Positions 55,001-64,000 of a stretch of DNA of 64,000 nucleotides are shown here, in pieces. The position numbers and the translations under genes were made by a program. The stretch is from DASQDN01 sp963833675 (GTDB lineage Bacteria > Acidobacteriota > Terriglobia > Bryobacterales > Bryobacteraceae), in the NCBI GenBank assembly GCA_963833675.1, contig CAWHYW010000003.1:124001-188000 (forward strand), read 5' to 3'. Position 1 is the stretch's first letter, and every line of letters starts with the position of its first letter. Under the pieces are notes generated by a model. It searched no databases. It was not told the origin of the DNA and saw nothing but the letters and a program-made list of their open reading frames with translations.

Positions 55001-55275
55001 TTCGCTTCCGGCCGATCATGATGACAGCGTTCGCGTTCATTCTTGGGGTGGTGCCGCTTGTGGTTGCCAGTGGCGCCGGGGCCGCAGCGCGAGTCAGCAT
55101 TGGCATCGCAGTGTTTGCCGGCATGTTGATGGCCTCTACCGTGGGTCTGTTCTTCATTCCGATGCTGTATGTCCTAATCCAGCACGGGGCTTATCTGTTA
55201 ACAGGTAACCGGCAGGCAGCCGCGGGGACGAAAATCCCGGCTACGACTGCCGCGCTCCAGGGAGGACACGCGTGA
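52099..55275 (+). CDS. RND efflux pump, HAE1 family
   Basis: A 1058-aa inner-membrane pump starting with GTG at 52099. The N-terminus FIHHPVTAIVISLILLIAGGL and GLSINTLTMLAVVLAVGIVVDDAIVVVE (helix 4 with the two proton-relay aspartates) and LAAKNAILIVEFAKE (helix 10 Lys) are those of AcrB/MexB proteins. It is complete and unbroken over 3.2 kb. It expels drugs, solvents or metabolites by proton antiport. No adjacent TetR or two-component regulator is visible. Confidence 0.95.
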   Translation: MAKYFIHHPVTAIVISLILLIAGGLSISTLPIAQYPQISPPTVEVEINYPGANAETVEQSVATNVEAEVNGAENMIYMSSKSSSDGRYVLTCTFKVGANLDLANVDINNRVNKASAKLPKEAINYGISVKKKSPDILLAISVYSPDSTFDETFLSNFTSINLVDPIARTPGVGSTMIVGQRDYAMRFWVRPDKLAKLGLTGTDLANVIGEQNLVAPAGQVGQPPAKSGTQFQYTVNVKGRLTDPSEFENMIVRTLPDGSILRMKDVSRTELSGKSYTSFGRKDGIPATVLIIYQLPGANAIQTAENVRHLLEESSKTFPPGLQYRISLDTTKFVEVAIEEVFHALRDAIFLVLIVVFIFLGNLRATFIPMLAVPVSLVGTFAAFVALGFSINTLTMLAVVLAVGIVVDDAIVVVEAVEHHIGHGLSPMQATEKAMDEVSGPVVAIGLVLCAVFVPVSFMGGIVGQLYRQFAITISVSVILSVVVALTLTPALCAMLLRPRKEIRGPVGAFLRGFNKVFDKTTDGYLGGVRFFLRRALIGTACLVALWFGAGSLLMKLPAGFVPNEDQGYFFTVFNLPDGASMERTDQLMRRAEADLKKLPGVEEVLTTGGLNLLTNAYTSNNASIITMLKPWEERHSKEEQLRAILTAARNKFAAYPEAVSLVFPPPPINGLGNASGFVFELQDRVGRTPQELAETKDKLMQAMSQRSELTGIYSGYSTSIPQIKLDIDRDKARTLNVPVSNVFQGLQIYLGGLQVNDFNLFGRTYKVMLQAEQDFRKTPESINDIYVRSGDNAMVPLSTVSRISMTTGPDILQRYNMFRTAEINGANGPGISTGEALTIMEDVAAKTLSQGYGYEWTSIAYQEKEAGGTQGPIFGMAMVFVFLVLAAQYESWAIPFSVLLGLPVGVFGAFIGVSLVGLENNVYVQIGIVTLMGLAAKNAILIVEFAKENHERHGMSLTDAAVEGARLRFRPIMMTAFAFILGVVPLVVASGAGAAARVSIGIAVFAGMLMASTVGLFFIPMLYVLIQHGAYLLTGNRQAAAGTKIPATTAALQGGHA

Positions 55276-56636
55276 TGCGCTGCAACGTTCTCCTTGTCTG
55301 TGGGACTTTGGTGCTTACCAGTTGCGCCGTAGGCCCAAACTATAAACGCCCTGACGTGCCGGCCCCGGCGCAGTTCCGGGCCGGCGAAGCGCAGCCTTCA
55401 CAAACCTCCTTCGGTGATGCGAAGTGGTTCGATATTTTCCAGGATGAGCGACTGCGTGAGCTGATTAACGAAGCGCTGCAGGCAAACTACGATATCCGCA
55501 TCGCCGCTCAGCGTGTGTTGGATGCCGAAGGCCAGCTTGCTGCCACCCGTTCGCAATTCTATCCGCAACTGGGTGCCCAGGCGAACGCCGGCCGTAATGG
55601 CGTGAAGTCGCCGCTGCAATCGACCGCTGGAATCTTCGGCGTGGCTTCGTGGGAAATCGACCTGTTTGGCCGTATACGCCGCGCCTCTGAGGCCGCACGC
55701 GCCGACCTCCTCGCACTGCAGGAAAATCAAAAGGCCGTGAGGCAGGTCTTGGTTGCGGAAGTCGCCTCAGCCTATTTCAATTTGCGCGAATTCGACGCCG
55801 AACTCGAGTATGTACAACAATCGATCACGGCGCGCCAGGAATCCGTGAAGTTGGTCAAAGCGCGCCTTGAGGGCGGTGTTGCAAACCAGGTTGAATTGGA
55901 CCAGGCCACGACACTGGTTCACTCGGCTCAGGCCGAAGCTGCCCAACTGGAGAGGGGTCGCGAGCAAACTGAAAACTTGATCAATTTTCTTTTGGGCAAG
56001 CAACCCGGCACTGTCGCACGCGGCGCCAGCCTTGTCGACCAGCGCCAGCCACCCGATGTGCCAGCCGGCCTGCCTTCGGCTCTGCTGGAGCGCCGGCCCG
56101 ACGTACGCGAAGCCGAGCAACAGTTGATCGCAGCGAACGCCCGCGTCGGAGTGGCGAAGGCCGCTTTTTATCCGAGCATCAACCTTACTGCACTCGGCGG
56201 TTACCAGTCGACGGACCTTCTCGGTGTAGTGAGCCGATCGGGCTTCGCTTATGGTCTCGGCGGCGTGCTCGACGTGCCGATTTTCGACGCCGGGCGCCGT
56301 TCAGGAAACTATAAGAGCGCCAAAGCGCAGTATGAAGAGGTGTTAGTCAATTATCAGCGAGCTATCAATGGCGCCTTCCGAGACGTGTCCGACACTTTGA
56401 TCGGGTACCAGAAGACCAAAGAGTATGCTGGCAGCGCTCTGCTGCTCGCGGAGACGCTCCGGGACCAGAGCACGCTTGCGAACGCGCGTTATGTTGGTGG
56501 CGTCACAAGCTATCTGGAAGTTCTCGATACCGAACGCCAACGGCTGAATGCCGAACAAGAGCTCGCGCAAGCGCAGCGGGATGTTTTAGCATCACTTGTG
56601 CAGCTCTATAAAGCGCTCGGCGGCGGCTGGCAGTAA
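55275..56636 (+). CDS. Outer-membrane efflux lipoprotein, NodT/OprM family
   Basis: About 453 aa. Lipobox LTSC in LLVCGTLVLTSCAVGPNYKRP, then the two helical hairpin repeats and strands of TolC-type channels (NYDIRIAAQRVLDAEGQL, WEIDLFGRIR, ERRPDVREAEQQLIAANARVGVAKAAFYP). The ATG at 55275 shares a base with the pump stop; GTG 55272 is the alternative and GGGAGG lies upstream. It completes the tripartite export system. Confidence 0.93.
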   Translation: MRCNVLLVCGTLVLTSCAVGPNYKRPDVPAPAQFRAGEAQPSQTSFGDAKWFDIFQDERLRELINEALQANYDIRIAAQRVLDAEGQLAATRSQFYPQLGAQANAGRNGVKSPLQSTAGIFGVASWEIDLFGRIRRASEAARADLLALQENQKAVRQVLVAEVASAYFNLREFDAELEYVQQSITARQESVKLVKARLEGGVANQVELDQATTLVHSAQAEAAQLERGREQTENLINFLLGKQPGTVARGASLVDQRQPPDVPAGLPSALLERRPDVREAEQQLIAANARVGVAKAAFYPSINLTALGGYQSTDLLGVVSRSGFAYGLGGVLDVPIFDAGRRSGNYKSAKAQYEEVLVNYQRAINGAFRDVSDTLIGYQKTKEYAGSALLLAETLRDQSTLANARYVGGVTSYLEVLDTERQRLNAEQELAQAQRDVLASLVQLYKALGGGWQ

Positions 56637-56694
56637 GTCTAAAAGGCTATTTAGTCGCTGGCGAGGCTGCTGGTTTCTGCTCGCCATTAAACGA

Positions 56695-58083
56695 ATGGGC
56701 GATTCCGAAATCAAATCGCAGGCATTCCGACTCGCCGCGCTTCGCAGCGAACGCATCAGAGTCCTTGTTCTTCTAGGTGTGTTCGGAAGCTTGCTGGTGC
56801 TGCTTCTCGTCCGTGCGGCTTTATCGTTGGCGCAGGGATATTACGGCGAAGCGTGGCCATTCGCGCTACTCCTTGGCGCAATGACAGCCTACGAAGCATT
56901 GTGGCTGAGATTCGTCGAGCGAGCAATCAATTCCAACCGGGAAGTATCTACCGAAACGTGGACGGCCAACATCTTAATCGAGTCGCTTCTACCCACGATT
57001 ACGCTGGTTCTACAGATTCACGTTTCTTTTGTTGGTCCGCATCGAGCCCTGACCTCTCCTGCAGTACTTACGTACTTCCTTTTCATCATTCTTTCGACGC
57101 TGCACCTCAACCCCTCGCTGTCCCGGTTAGCAGGCGGTTTCTCCGCCGTCGGGTACGCTGCAGTGTCAATGTACACATTCCTGCGGTTTCCTGAAACCAC
57201 CGCAGACGACAAGCTGCTCGTGTACGGTTCGTCTTTCTCGTATGTAGCTCTTCTCCTCGTGGGAGGTTTTGCTGCGGGCGCCGTGGCGAGGCAAATTCAG
57301 CTCTATGTGATTGCAGCTCTCCGTGAGGCGGAGAGCCGGGCAAAAGTTGCGCAGTTGGAACACGATCTCGGCATCGCCCGTTCCATTCAACAAGGCCTTC
57401 TTCCCAAGGCTGCGCCGCAAATTACCGGTTTCGATATTGCAGGTTGGAACCAACCCGCCGACGAGACCGGCGGAGACTACTTCGATTGGCAACAACTAGC
57501 GGACGGACGAGTGGCTGTCACGGTCGCGGATGTAACTGGTCACGGGATCGGTTCCGCACTCTGCATGTCTGCATGTCGAGCTTACGCCCGTGCAGGCTTC
57601 ACGATAGAACCTGACTTAAGCAGTTTTCTTAATCGGATGAACAAGTTGTTGCACCAAGACCTGCCAACGGAGAAGTTCGTCACCCTGGCAGCAGCGGTGC
57701 TGGATCCTATTGAAGCTACACTTCAGTTGATTTCGGCCGGCCATGGGCCGCTGCTTTTTTATTCTTCATCGGAGAACTGTTTCCGAACCTACGAGGCACA
57801 GGGCCCCCCGTTGGGACTCCTCTCCAGGATCACCTATTGCGGAGTCCAGGAACTCAAATTCGCCCAGGGGGACATCCTTGTGTTGGTCACCGATGGATTT
57901 TTAGAGTGGGCGAATGCTCAAGATAACGATTTCGGGGAGGAGCGCCTGAAAGAAGTGATTCGTGCACACCGAGACTTGCCCTCTGCCGCGATCATCTCTG
58001 AATTGTATTCGGCGGTCATAAAGTTTGCAGGATCTATGCCGCAACTCGATGATTTAACCGCTCTGATTGTCAAGCGAGCATAG
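56695..58083 (+). CDS. Membrane-bound SpoIIE/PP2C-type serine phosphatase
   Basis: About 462 aa. Six hydrophobic segments in the first 220 residues (VLVLLGVFGSLLVLLLV; ALLLGAMTAYEALWL; LLVGGFAAGAVARQI at the end) are followed by a short coiled coil and a PP2C-type domain: LGIARSIQQGLLP, PADETGGDYFDW (metal Asp), VADVTGHGIGSAL, ISAGHGPLLFY, LVTDGFLEW and QLDDLTALIVKR. It would dephosphorylate an anti-sigma-factor antagonist and so control a stress response. ATG 56695 is taken since the longer frame begins inside the preceding gene. The position among stress genes fits a regulatory role. Confidence 0.88.
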   Translation: MGDSEIKSQAFRLAALRSERIRVLVLLGVFGSLLVLLLVRAALSLAQGYYGEAWPFALLLGAMTAYEALWLRFVERAINSNREVSTETWTANILIESLLPTITLVLQIHVSFVGPHRALTSPAVLTYFLFIILSTLHLNPSLSRLAGGFSAVGYAAVSMYTFLRFPETTADDKLLVYGSSFSYVALLLVGGFAAGAVARQIQLYVIAALREAESRAKVAQLEHDLGIARSIQQGLLPKAAPQITGFDIAGWNQPADETGGDYFDWQQLADGRVAVTVADVTGHGIGSALCMSACRAYARAGFTIEPDLSSFLNRMNKLLHQDLPTEKFVTLAAAVLDPIEATLQLISAGHGPLLFYSSSENCFRTYEAQGPPLGLLSRITYCGVQELKFAQGDILVLVTDGFLEWANAQDNDFGEERLKEVIRAHRDLPSAAIISELYSAVIKFAGSMPQLDDLTALIVKRA

Positions 58084-58171
58084 CGAGAAAATGGATCCTC
58101 CGAGGTGTTGTCTGAATCATTCGTGTGTCACGCAATACCGCGTCTGGACGCGATAGTCGGAGGACTGAACG

Positions 58172-58987
58172 ATGAAAAAAGCAAAGAAAGCCCCTGAGAA
58201 TGGCAAGTCACACCTGGGCCGCAAGGACTACGAATCGGAGATCCGCGATCTTCAGGTAGAGCTTTGCAGACTCCAGACCTGGGTGAAGCACGAGGGCAAA
58301 CGGGTGATCATCGTCTTTGAAGGTCGTGATGGGGCGGGGAAAGGGGGAACCATCAAGGCGATAACCGAGCGCGTCAGTCCACGAGTATTCCGGGTAGTCG
58401 CGCTTCCTGCGCCTTCGGATCGCGAGAAGAGCCAGATGTACGTCCAGCGTTACATGCAACACTTCCCGGCAGCAGGGGAAATCGTAATCTTCGATCGAAG
58501 CTGGTACAACCGCGCGGGAGTAGAGTACGTTATGGGATTTTGTACGGAAGACCAGCATCGCAGATTTCTCGAACTCTGTCCGGTTTTCGAAAAATACGTT
58601 GCGGCGAGTGGAATCATACTCTTAAAGTACTGGCTCGAAGTGAGTAACGATGAGCAGGAACGCCGGTTCAAAGCGCGTATCGAGGATCCACTACGCCAAT
58701 GGAAGCTTAGCCCGACGGATCTACCTTCCCGTTCGCGCTGGTACGACTACTCACGGGCCCGCGACATGATGCTGGACGCGACAGATACGGATGTAGCGCC
58801 ATGGTTTATCGTTCCTTCCGATGATAAACGGCGGGCAAGGCTCAACTGCATCTCGCACTTGTTAGAACGAATTCCCTATGAGCGGATAAAGGTAGAGGAA
58901 GTAGATCTGCCGAGTGTCTCCACGAAACGGGCCTTTGATGATCAGGCAACGCTCAAAGATCGTCGATTTGTGCCCGAAAAATATTGA
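58172..58987 (+). CDS. ppk2: Polyphosphate kinase 2 (PPK2), class I
   Basis: A 271-aa single-domain kinase. Walker A GRDGAGKGG (residues 51-59), Walker B IVIFDRSWYNRAGVE (D108) and lid region ERRFKARIEDPLRQWKLSP are all intact. PPK2 uses polyphosphate to phosphorylate ADP or GDP. GGAGG precedes the ATG by seven bases. It lies between the SpoIIE-type phosphatase and the glycogen phosphorylase gene, which begins 32 bases on, and unlike its neighbours it has no frameshift. Confidence 0.93.
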   Translation: MKKAKKAPENGKSHLGRKDYESEIRDLQVELCRLQTWVKHEGKRVIIVFEGRDGAGKGGTIKAITERVSPRVFRVVALPAPSDREKSQMYVQRYMQHFPAAGEIVIFDRSWYNRAGVEYVMGFCTEDQHRRFLELCPVFEKYVAASGIILLKYWLEVSNDEQERRFKARIEDPLRQWKLSPTDLPSRSRWYDYSRARDMMLDATDTDVAPWFIVPSDDKRRARLNCISHLLERIPYERIKVEEVDLPSVSTKRAFDDQATLKDRRFVPEKY

Positions 58988-59019
58988 CGCATAGTCGCAA
59001 GGAAACAAGGAGTCATCAC

Positions 59020-61534
59020 ATGGGCACTAAGCCGGCGCCAATTCCTCAGGCATCACCTGGGCTCCAGAAAATCGCCAAACTGCTCAACCAATACGGTTGT
59101 GGCTCAGTGCGTTTCAGCGGGGCGGAAGAGGCGTTATATGAGCGCCATCTCCTCTTTGATAAAGTCGTGGATGTGGCAGCGGCAACGCCACGCGACCGCT
59201 TTGAGGCGTTTGCTCATTCGGTGCGGGACGTACTCTCGCAGCGATGGATATCGACGGAGAAAGCTTACGAACGCCAAAACGCGAAGCGTCTCTACTACAT
59301 CTCAATGGAGTTTCTGATTGGCAGATCGCTCGCCAATAATGTCACCAATCTTCTGCTTACTGAATTGAGCAACAAAGTCGTTCTGGATAAGAATCTCAAT
59401 TGGATCGAGATACTTGAGCAGGAACCTGACGCGGGTCTCGGCAACGGCGGACTGGGACGGCTTGCTGCCTGTTTCATGGAGTCGGCTGCTACAATGCAGC
59501 TCCCAGCGATGGGCTATGGCCTTCGATACGAGTACGGCATCTTCAAGCAGTCAATCCGGGACGGATGGCAGCAGGAAAAGCCGGACAACTGGCTTCGCTC
59601 ACCGGACCCGTGGGAAGTAGCTCGTCCGAACGAAAAAGTAGAAATCGGTCTGGATTGCTCATTCGAGCTCAGGGGAGGTAGCCTTCGCGCAATACCAGGA
59701 CGGCCATCAACTCTGATTGGCATACCGTTCGACCGCCCCGTCGTCGGCTACGGAGGTTCTACGATCAACACCCTCCGTCTCTGGGCTGCCGCTGCGCCCG
59801 ATTACTTCAATTTCGAAGAGTTCAGTGAGGGCGACTTTGTCGCGGCGCTGGCCCACACGCTATCCGCGGAAACCCTCACCCGAGTACTCTATCCCGACGA
59901 CTCCACATCGATGGGGCAGGCGCTGCGTCTTCTGCAGGAATACTTTCTGGTTGCCTGCTCGTTGGCAGACGCCGTTCGCCGTTTCCGGCGCGAGAACTCC
60001 GACTGGAATCAGTTCTCCGGAAAAGGCTGCCATCCAGCTAAACGATACGCATCCTGCCATTGCGGTACCGGAACTGATGCGGATCCTCCTGGATGAAGGA
60101 CATCTTGGATGGGACCAAGCCTGGGAGATCACGAAGAAAACGCTGGCGTATACGAACCATACATTGTTGCCGGAGGCTCTCGAGAAATGGCCGCTACGCT
60201 GGTTCGAGATTATGTTGCCTCGACAGCTCGAGATCATCTACGAGATAAATCGCCGCTTCCTCGATGACGTCCGAAGCAAGTTTCCAGGCGATGAGGGACG
60301 CATTCAGCGCGTGAGCCTCGTCGAGGGAACTGCCGAGAAGAAGGTCCGCATGGCCAATCTGGCGATCGTCGGCTCGCATAGCACAAACGGCGTGGCCGCG
60401 ATTCACTCTGATCTGCTGCGCAAGAACAACTGTCAAAGATCTTGCCGAGATCTTCCCCGAACGCTTCAACAATAAGACCAATGGGGTGACTCCGCGGCGC
60501 TGGCTGCTCTTGTCAAATCCGGCACTCTCGTCACGTGATCACGAGCGCCATTGGTGACGGGTGGATCACCGACCTAAGTCAATTACACAGACTGAAGCCG
60601 CTGAGCGGAGATGGCAGCTTCCGCGAGGCGTTCCGTAAGGCAAAGCACGATGCGAAGTGTCAATTTGCCGAGTGGCTTAAATGGTGGTCCGGGCAGACGG
60701 TAGATCCGGGCACAATCTTCGATTGCCAGATAAAGCGCATTCACGAATACAAGCGGCAGTTGCTCAATGCCTTGCGAATCGTGGTGCTCTACAACCGCCT
60801 GCGAGAAAATCCTGCGCTTGAAATGCAGCCGCGGACGTTCTTCTTCGGAGGCAAGGCTGCTCCGGCATATCGTTTGGCCAAGCTCATAATCAAATTTATC
60901 AACAACCTCGCGGGCACGATCGAGGGTGATCCGGCGGTTCGCGGCCGACTCAAAGTGATATTCCTGCCCGACTATTGCGTTTCCTTAGCAGAACGCCTGA
61001 TCCCAGCCAGCGATGTCTCCAATCAGATCTCAACCGCGGGTTATGAAGCCAGCGGGACGAGCAATATGAAATTCATGATGAACGGAGCATTGACGCTCGG
61101 CACCCGGGATGGCGCAACTATCGAGATGGCGGAAGAAGGGGGGAGAGGAGAACTTTTTCTTGTTCGGGCTGACTACGGAGCAAGTCGTCTCGACGCGCGG
61201 CTGGTACAACCCCTACTGGCATTATGAAAATGAACCGGAGACACGAGCGGCGTTGGATCTCATCTTCTCCAACCATTTCAGCCGGAACGAGCCGGGCGCC
61301 TTCGATCCTCTGCGTGAAGTGCTTTTGACGCGGGGAGACTTCTACATGCATCTTGCGGATCTCACCTCCTACTTGGAGGCAGACCAGCGGCTGACAAAAC
61401 TGTACGCTGAACCGGACGCATGGGCGCAAAAAGCGATCCTGAACGTGGCAAGCTCCGGGAAGTTCTCGAGCGATCGCACCATTGCCGAATACGCCGCCGA
61501 CATTTGGAACATAAAAGCGTGCCCAGTGTCATAG
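59020..61534 (+). pseudogene. glgP: Glycogen/alpha-glucan phosphorylase, broken by four +1 frameshifts
   Basis: Start ATG 59020, with AAGGAG seven bases upstream. Family sequence runs through four frame changes: near 60018 (before AAIQLNDTHPA), near 60425 (before TVKDLAEIFPERFNNKTNG), near 60535 (before ITSAIGDGW) and in a G6 run at 61138-61143 (before EENFFLFGLTTEQV). Each is explained by one extra base; removing four bases gives 837 codons, the normal length. Intact blocks include GLGNGGLGRLAACFMES, FGGKAAPAYRLAKLII and the PLP lysine in GTSNMKF. The enzyme would release glucose-1-phosphate from glycogen. Four separate insertions make it inactive unless they are sequence errors. Confidence 0.88.
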
Positions 61535-61590
61535 CGGAGGCGGAGCATTGCCGTCGCGCTGAAACAGTTGCTCAGATGATGGGTTGAATC

Positions 61591-63712
61591 ATGAGCGTCG
61601 CCAGGCAGAGTATCCTCAAACGACAACCCGTCGCAGCGCCGACCGGTCGAAGCGATCCGTTAGGGGCTACGCCGGTTGAGGGAGGCGTTAATTTTTCGAT
61701 CTTCTCCCGAAACGCTACCAGCATGGAGTTGCTGTTGTTCGACCGGGAGGATGATGCACGTCCCACACGGGTGATAAAGTTCGATCCCGTGGCCAATCGG
61801 ACTTATCACTATTGGCACGTGTTCGTACCCGGCGTCTTGTCGGGCCAGATCTACGGATTTCGAGCGGACGGGCCTTTTGATCCCGCACGCGGACTTCGGT
61901 TTGATCTATCCAAGGTGCTCCTCGACCCTTATGGGCGCGCTGTTGTGGTTCCGAAAGCATACGACCGTCATGCCGCTCGCACGAGAGGCGATAACTCTGC
62001 GACTGCAATGAAGAATGTTGTCGTGGACCCGCTCGCGTATGACTGGGAGGGGGATGCGCCGTTGGAGCGGCCCAGCGCCCGCACGATCATCTATGAAATG
62101 CACGTGCGCGGCTTCACCGCACACCCCAGTTCGGGCGTGGCGGAATCGAAACGCGGCACATATGCTGGCCTAATCGAGAAGATTCCATATCTTCAAGAAT
62201 TGGGCATTACAGCGGTTGAGCTGCTCCCTGTATTTCAGTTTGATGCGCAGGACGCGCCTCCGGGACGGCTGAATTATTGGGGCTACGCGCCGGTTTCATT
62301 CTTTGCGCCTCACCAGGGGTACAGTTCGCGTCAGGATCCGCTGGGACCTGTTGACGAGTTTCGAGATATGGTGAAAACGCTGCACCGGGCCGGCATCGAA
62401 GTCATTCTGGATGTCGTCTTCAATCACACTGCGGAAGGCGATCACACAGGCCCGACACAATCCTTCCGCGGACTGGACAATTCGACTTACTACATCTTGG
62501 AATCAGATCGCTCTGGGTACGCAAATTTCACTGGTACCGGGAACACGCTTTATGCGAATCACCCAGTTGTCCGGCGCATGATCGTGGACAGTCTTCGTTA
62601 CTGGGTGAAACAAATGCACGTGGACGGCTTCCGGTTCGATTTGGCGTCCATCCTCGCACGCAGTTCGTCCGGTAGCGTCATCTCGAATCCTCCAGTGTTG
62701 TGGGACATAGAATCCGATCCGGTGCTTGCAGGTACGAAGATCATCGCGGAAGCGTGGGATGCCGCCGGCCTTTACCAGGTCGGCAGTTTTGTAGGCGATA
62801 GCTGGAGAGAGTGGAACGGTAGATTCCGCGACGATGTCAGAGATTTCTTCCGGGGCGCAGATCAATCCGTGTCGCGCATTGCAGACCGCTTTCTTGGCAG
62901 CCCCGGTATTTACGGTCACGAAGAACGTGAGGCCGAGCAGAGCATCAACTTCGTAACGTGTCATGACGGGTTCACTCTAAACGACTTGGTTTCGTATAAC
63001 TCGAAGCATAACGAAGAAAATGGCGAACGCAACCGCGATGGAGCTGATGATAACCGAAGCTGGAACTGCGGTGTCGAAGGACCATCCGATGATGTCAGCG
63101 GTAGAGATGCTGCGCAACCGTCAGGTGAAGAACTTCCTCACTTTGACGATGCTTTCTCTCGGTGTGCCGATGATTTTGATGGGTGATGAAATGCGCCGCA
63201 CTCAGCGGGGCAACAATAATGCTTACTGCCAGGACAACGAGATCAGTTGGTTGGACTGGACGCTGCTCTCAAAACATCAGGATGTGTATCGGTTTGTGAG
63301 GCTGCTGATTGCGCGTCGCTTGCTGCGGGACCTTGAGTATGAGCGTCGGCGGCTGAGCTTGAACCAATTTATTCAAGATGCGAAACACGATTGGCACGGT
63401 GTAAAGCTGAATCAGCCGGACTGGGGATCTAACTCGCATAGCCTGGCGTTTTGCGCGGAACTGCCGGCGCAAGGACTTTCTTTGCATCTCATAATGAATG
63501 CCTATTGGGAACCTCTCGATTTTGAGCTGCCAGTCGTAATGAACGGCAGAGATCCCTGGCGCCGATGGATCGACACTGCGTTGGAACCTCCGCAGGAGAT
63601 TGTTGAATGGAATGCCGCGCCTCCGGTTCGGGAGCGAACCTATCATGCTGGGGCGCGCTCGGTTGTGGTGCTAATCGCGGGCGAAGCATTTAAGGGCGGA
63701 GACTCCGGCTGA
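61591..63712 (+). pseudogene. glgX: Glycogen debranching enzyme GlgX, one +1 frameshift
   Basis: A GH13 enzyme of about 706 aa when one base near 63092 is removed. The N-terminal CBM48 part (VEGGVNFSIFSRNATSMELL) is followed by the catalytic barrel: VVFNHTAEG, nucleophile Asp in VDGFRFDLAS, acid Glu in IIAEAWDAA and NFVTCHDGFTL; SYNSKHNEENGE is typical of GlgX. The frame breaks after WNCGVEGPSDD, and MLRNRQVKNFLTLTMLSLGV onward is +1. It removes branch stubs from phosphorylase limit glycogen, so it works with the upstream phosphorylase gene, 57 bases away. Confidence 0.88.
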
Positions 63713-63790
63713 GTTCGTGCCGCCTATGCCTGGAGTGGCTCGCCACCTCTTACGAGAACGGTGAATTTTAACATCAAGGAGAATCAAAAT

Positions 63791-64000
63791 GCCAGCCAAA
63801 ACGATGCAAGCTACGGAAAGAAATCTTGTTCCGGACGCGGCGGAACTCGCTTCCCTGAGCGCCTACGGTAAGGCTAGATCCACAGTTCAGGGTGCGCCTC
63901 TCAGCACAGACGACATGCGCAAGACCGACGCCTATTGGCGAGCCTGCAACTATCTCAGCTCTGGGCATGATTTACCTGCAGGACAATCCTCTCCTGAAAG
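63791..64000 (+). pseudogene. Phosphoketolase, 5' part only, one +1 frameshift
   Basis: ATG 63791 has AAGGAG seven bases upstream. The frame reads SLSAYGKARSTVQGAPLS and KTDAYWRACNYLSSG, matching the xylulose-5-phosphate/fructose-6-phosphate phosphoketolase N-terminus. At about 63965 the expected MIYLQDNPLLK continues one base out of frame (an extra C). The gene leaves the window. It would make acetyl phosphate from sugar phosphates, downstream of glycogen breakdown, in the same rightward cluster as the phosphorylase and GlgX genes. Confidence 0.78.

Noticed and set aside
59020..61534. Programmed +1 frameshifting in glycogen phosphorylase
   Set aside because: Four sites in one gene without a shared slippery sequence or stimulatory stem make programmed shifting very unlikely; decay or sequence error is simpler.
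1..64000. tRNA genes, CRISPR arrays, insertion sequences, att sites
   Set aside because: No T-loop/acceptor pairings, spaced direct repeats, transposase genes or terminal repeats could be found by eye.

Overview
The window is chromosomal DNA of a free-living, Gram-negative soil-type bacterium. The best guess is Acidobacteriota (Solibacter/Bryobacter-like). This is inferred from an Oar-like TonB receptor with an N-terminal carboxypeptidase-regulatory domain, paired di-haem MauG/DUF1111 proteins, Tat-type metallohydrolases, a SelA-fold/lipocalin fusion protein, many GTG/TTG starts and moderate GC. I see no tRNA, rRNA, CRISPR array, insertion sequence or phage gene.

Layout. 0-7 kb: a partial membrane acyltransferase, two di-haem c-type cytochrome oxidoreductases, a possible structured RNA ending in a perfect terminator, and a four-gene cobalt-type nitrile hydratase operon. 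7-20 kb: an outer-membrane protein, a large Lhr helicase, a BlaI remnant, then an amidohydrolase / Oar receptor / AhpD-like protein / MFS transporter group. 19.8-25 kb: a HemN-like radical SAM enzyme, hotdog thioesterase, PaaK-like ligase and OFA-type MFS transporter in one tight operon, then a sugar isomerase. 25-35 kb: a TMTC-like glycosyltransferase, CopC/CopD, DNA ligase and LigD-type polymerase, a hydrolase-HEAT-Sel1 fusion and a class A beta-lactamase-like protein. 35-46 kb: a Kef antiporter, histidine phosphatase, ArsR/SRPBCC pair with twin inverted repeats, an odd thioredoxin, a SelA-fold enzyme, a histidine kinase with an ethylene-receptor-type sensor and an amidohydrolase. 46-64 kb: a stress/energy-reserve island (UspA, cation P-type ATPase, RND efflux system, SpoIIE phosphatase, PPK2, glycogen phosphorylase, GlgX, phosphoketolase).

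Most notable: the AhpD/carboxymuconolactone-decarboxylase-like gene at 14404-15006 has an in-frame TGA exactly where the second cysteine of its CxxC redox motif should be. Reading frame and homology-like sequence continue uninterrupted on both sides, and a 6-bp GC hairpin with a GU-containing loop follows at the distance expected of a bacterial SECIS element. This is very probably a selenoprotein that automatic gene callers would split in two.

Second, the carbohydrate/stress genes of the 46-64 kb island (alcohol dehydrogenase, P-type ATPase, glycogen phosphorylase, GlgX, phosphoketolase) are all broken by frameshifts, almost all +1, while 8 kb of RND/SpoIIE/PPK2 genes between them is intact. 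Either the island is decaying or the consensus is locally poor. Family assignments are from recalled motifs; no database search was run.
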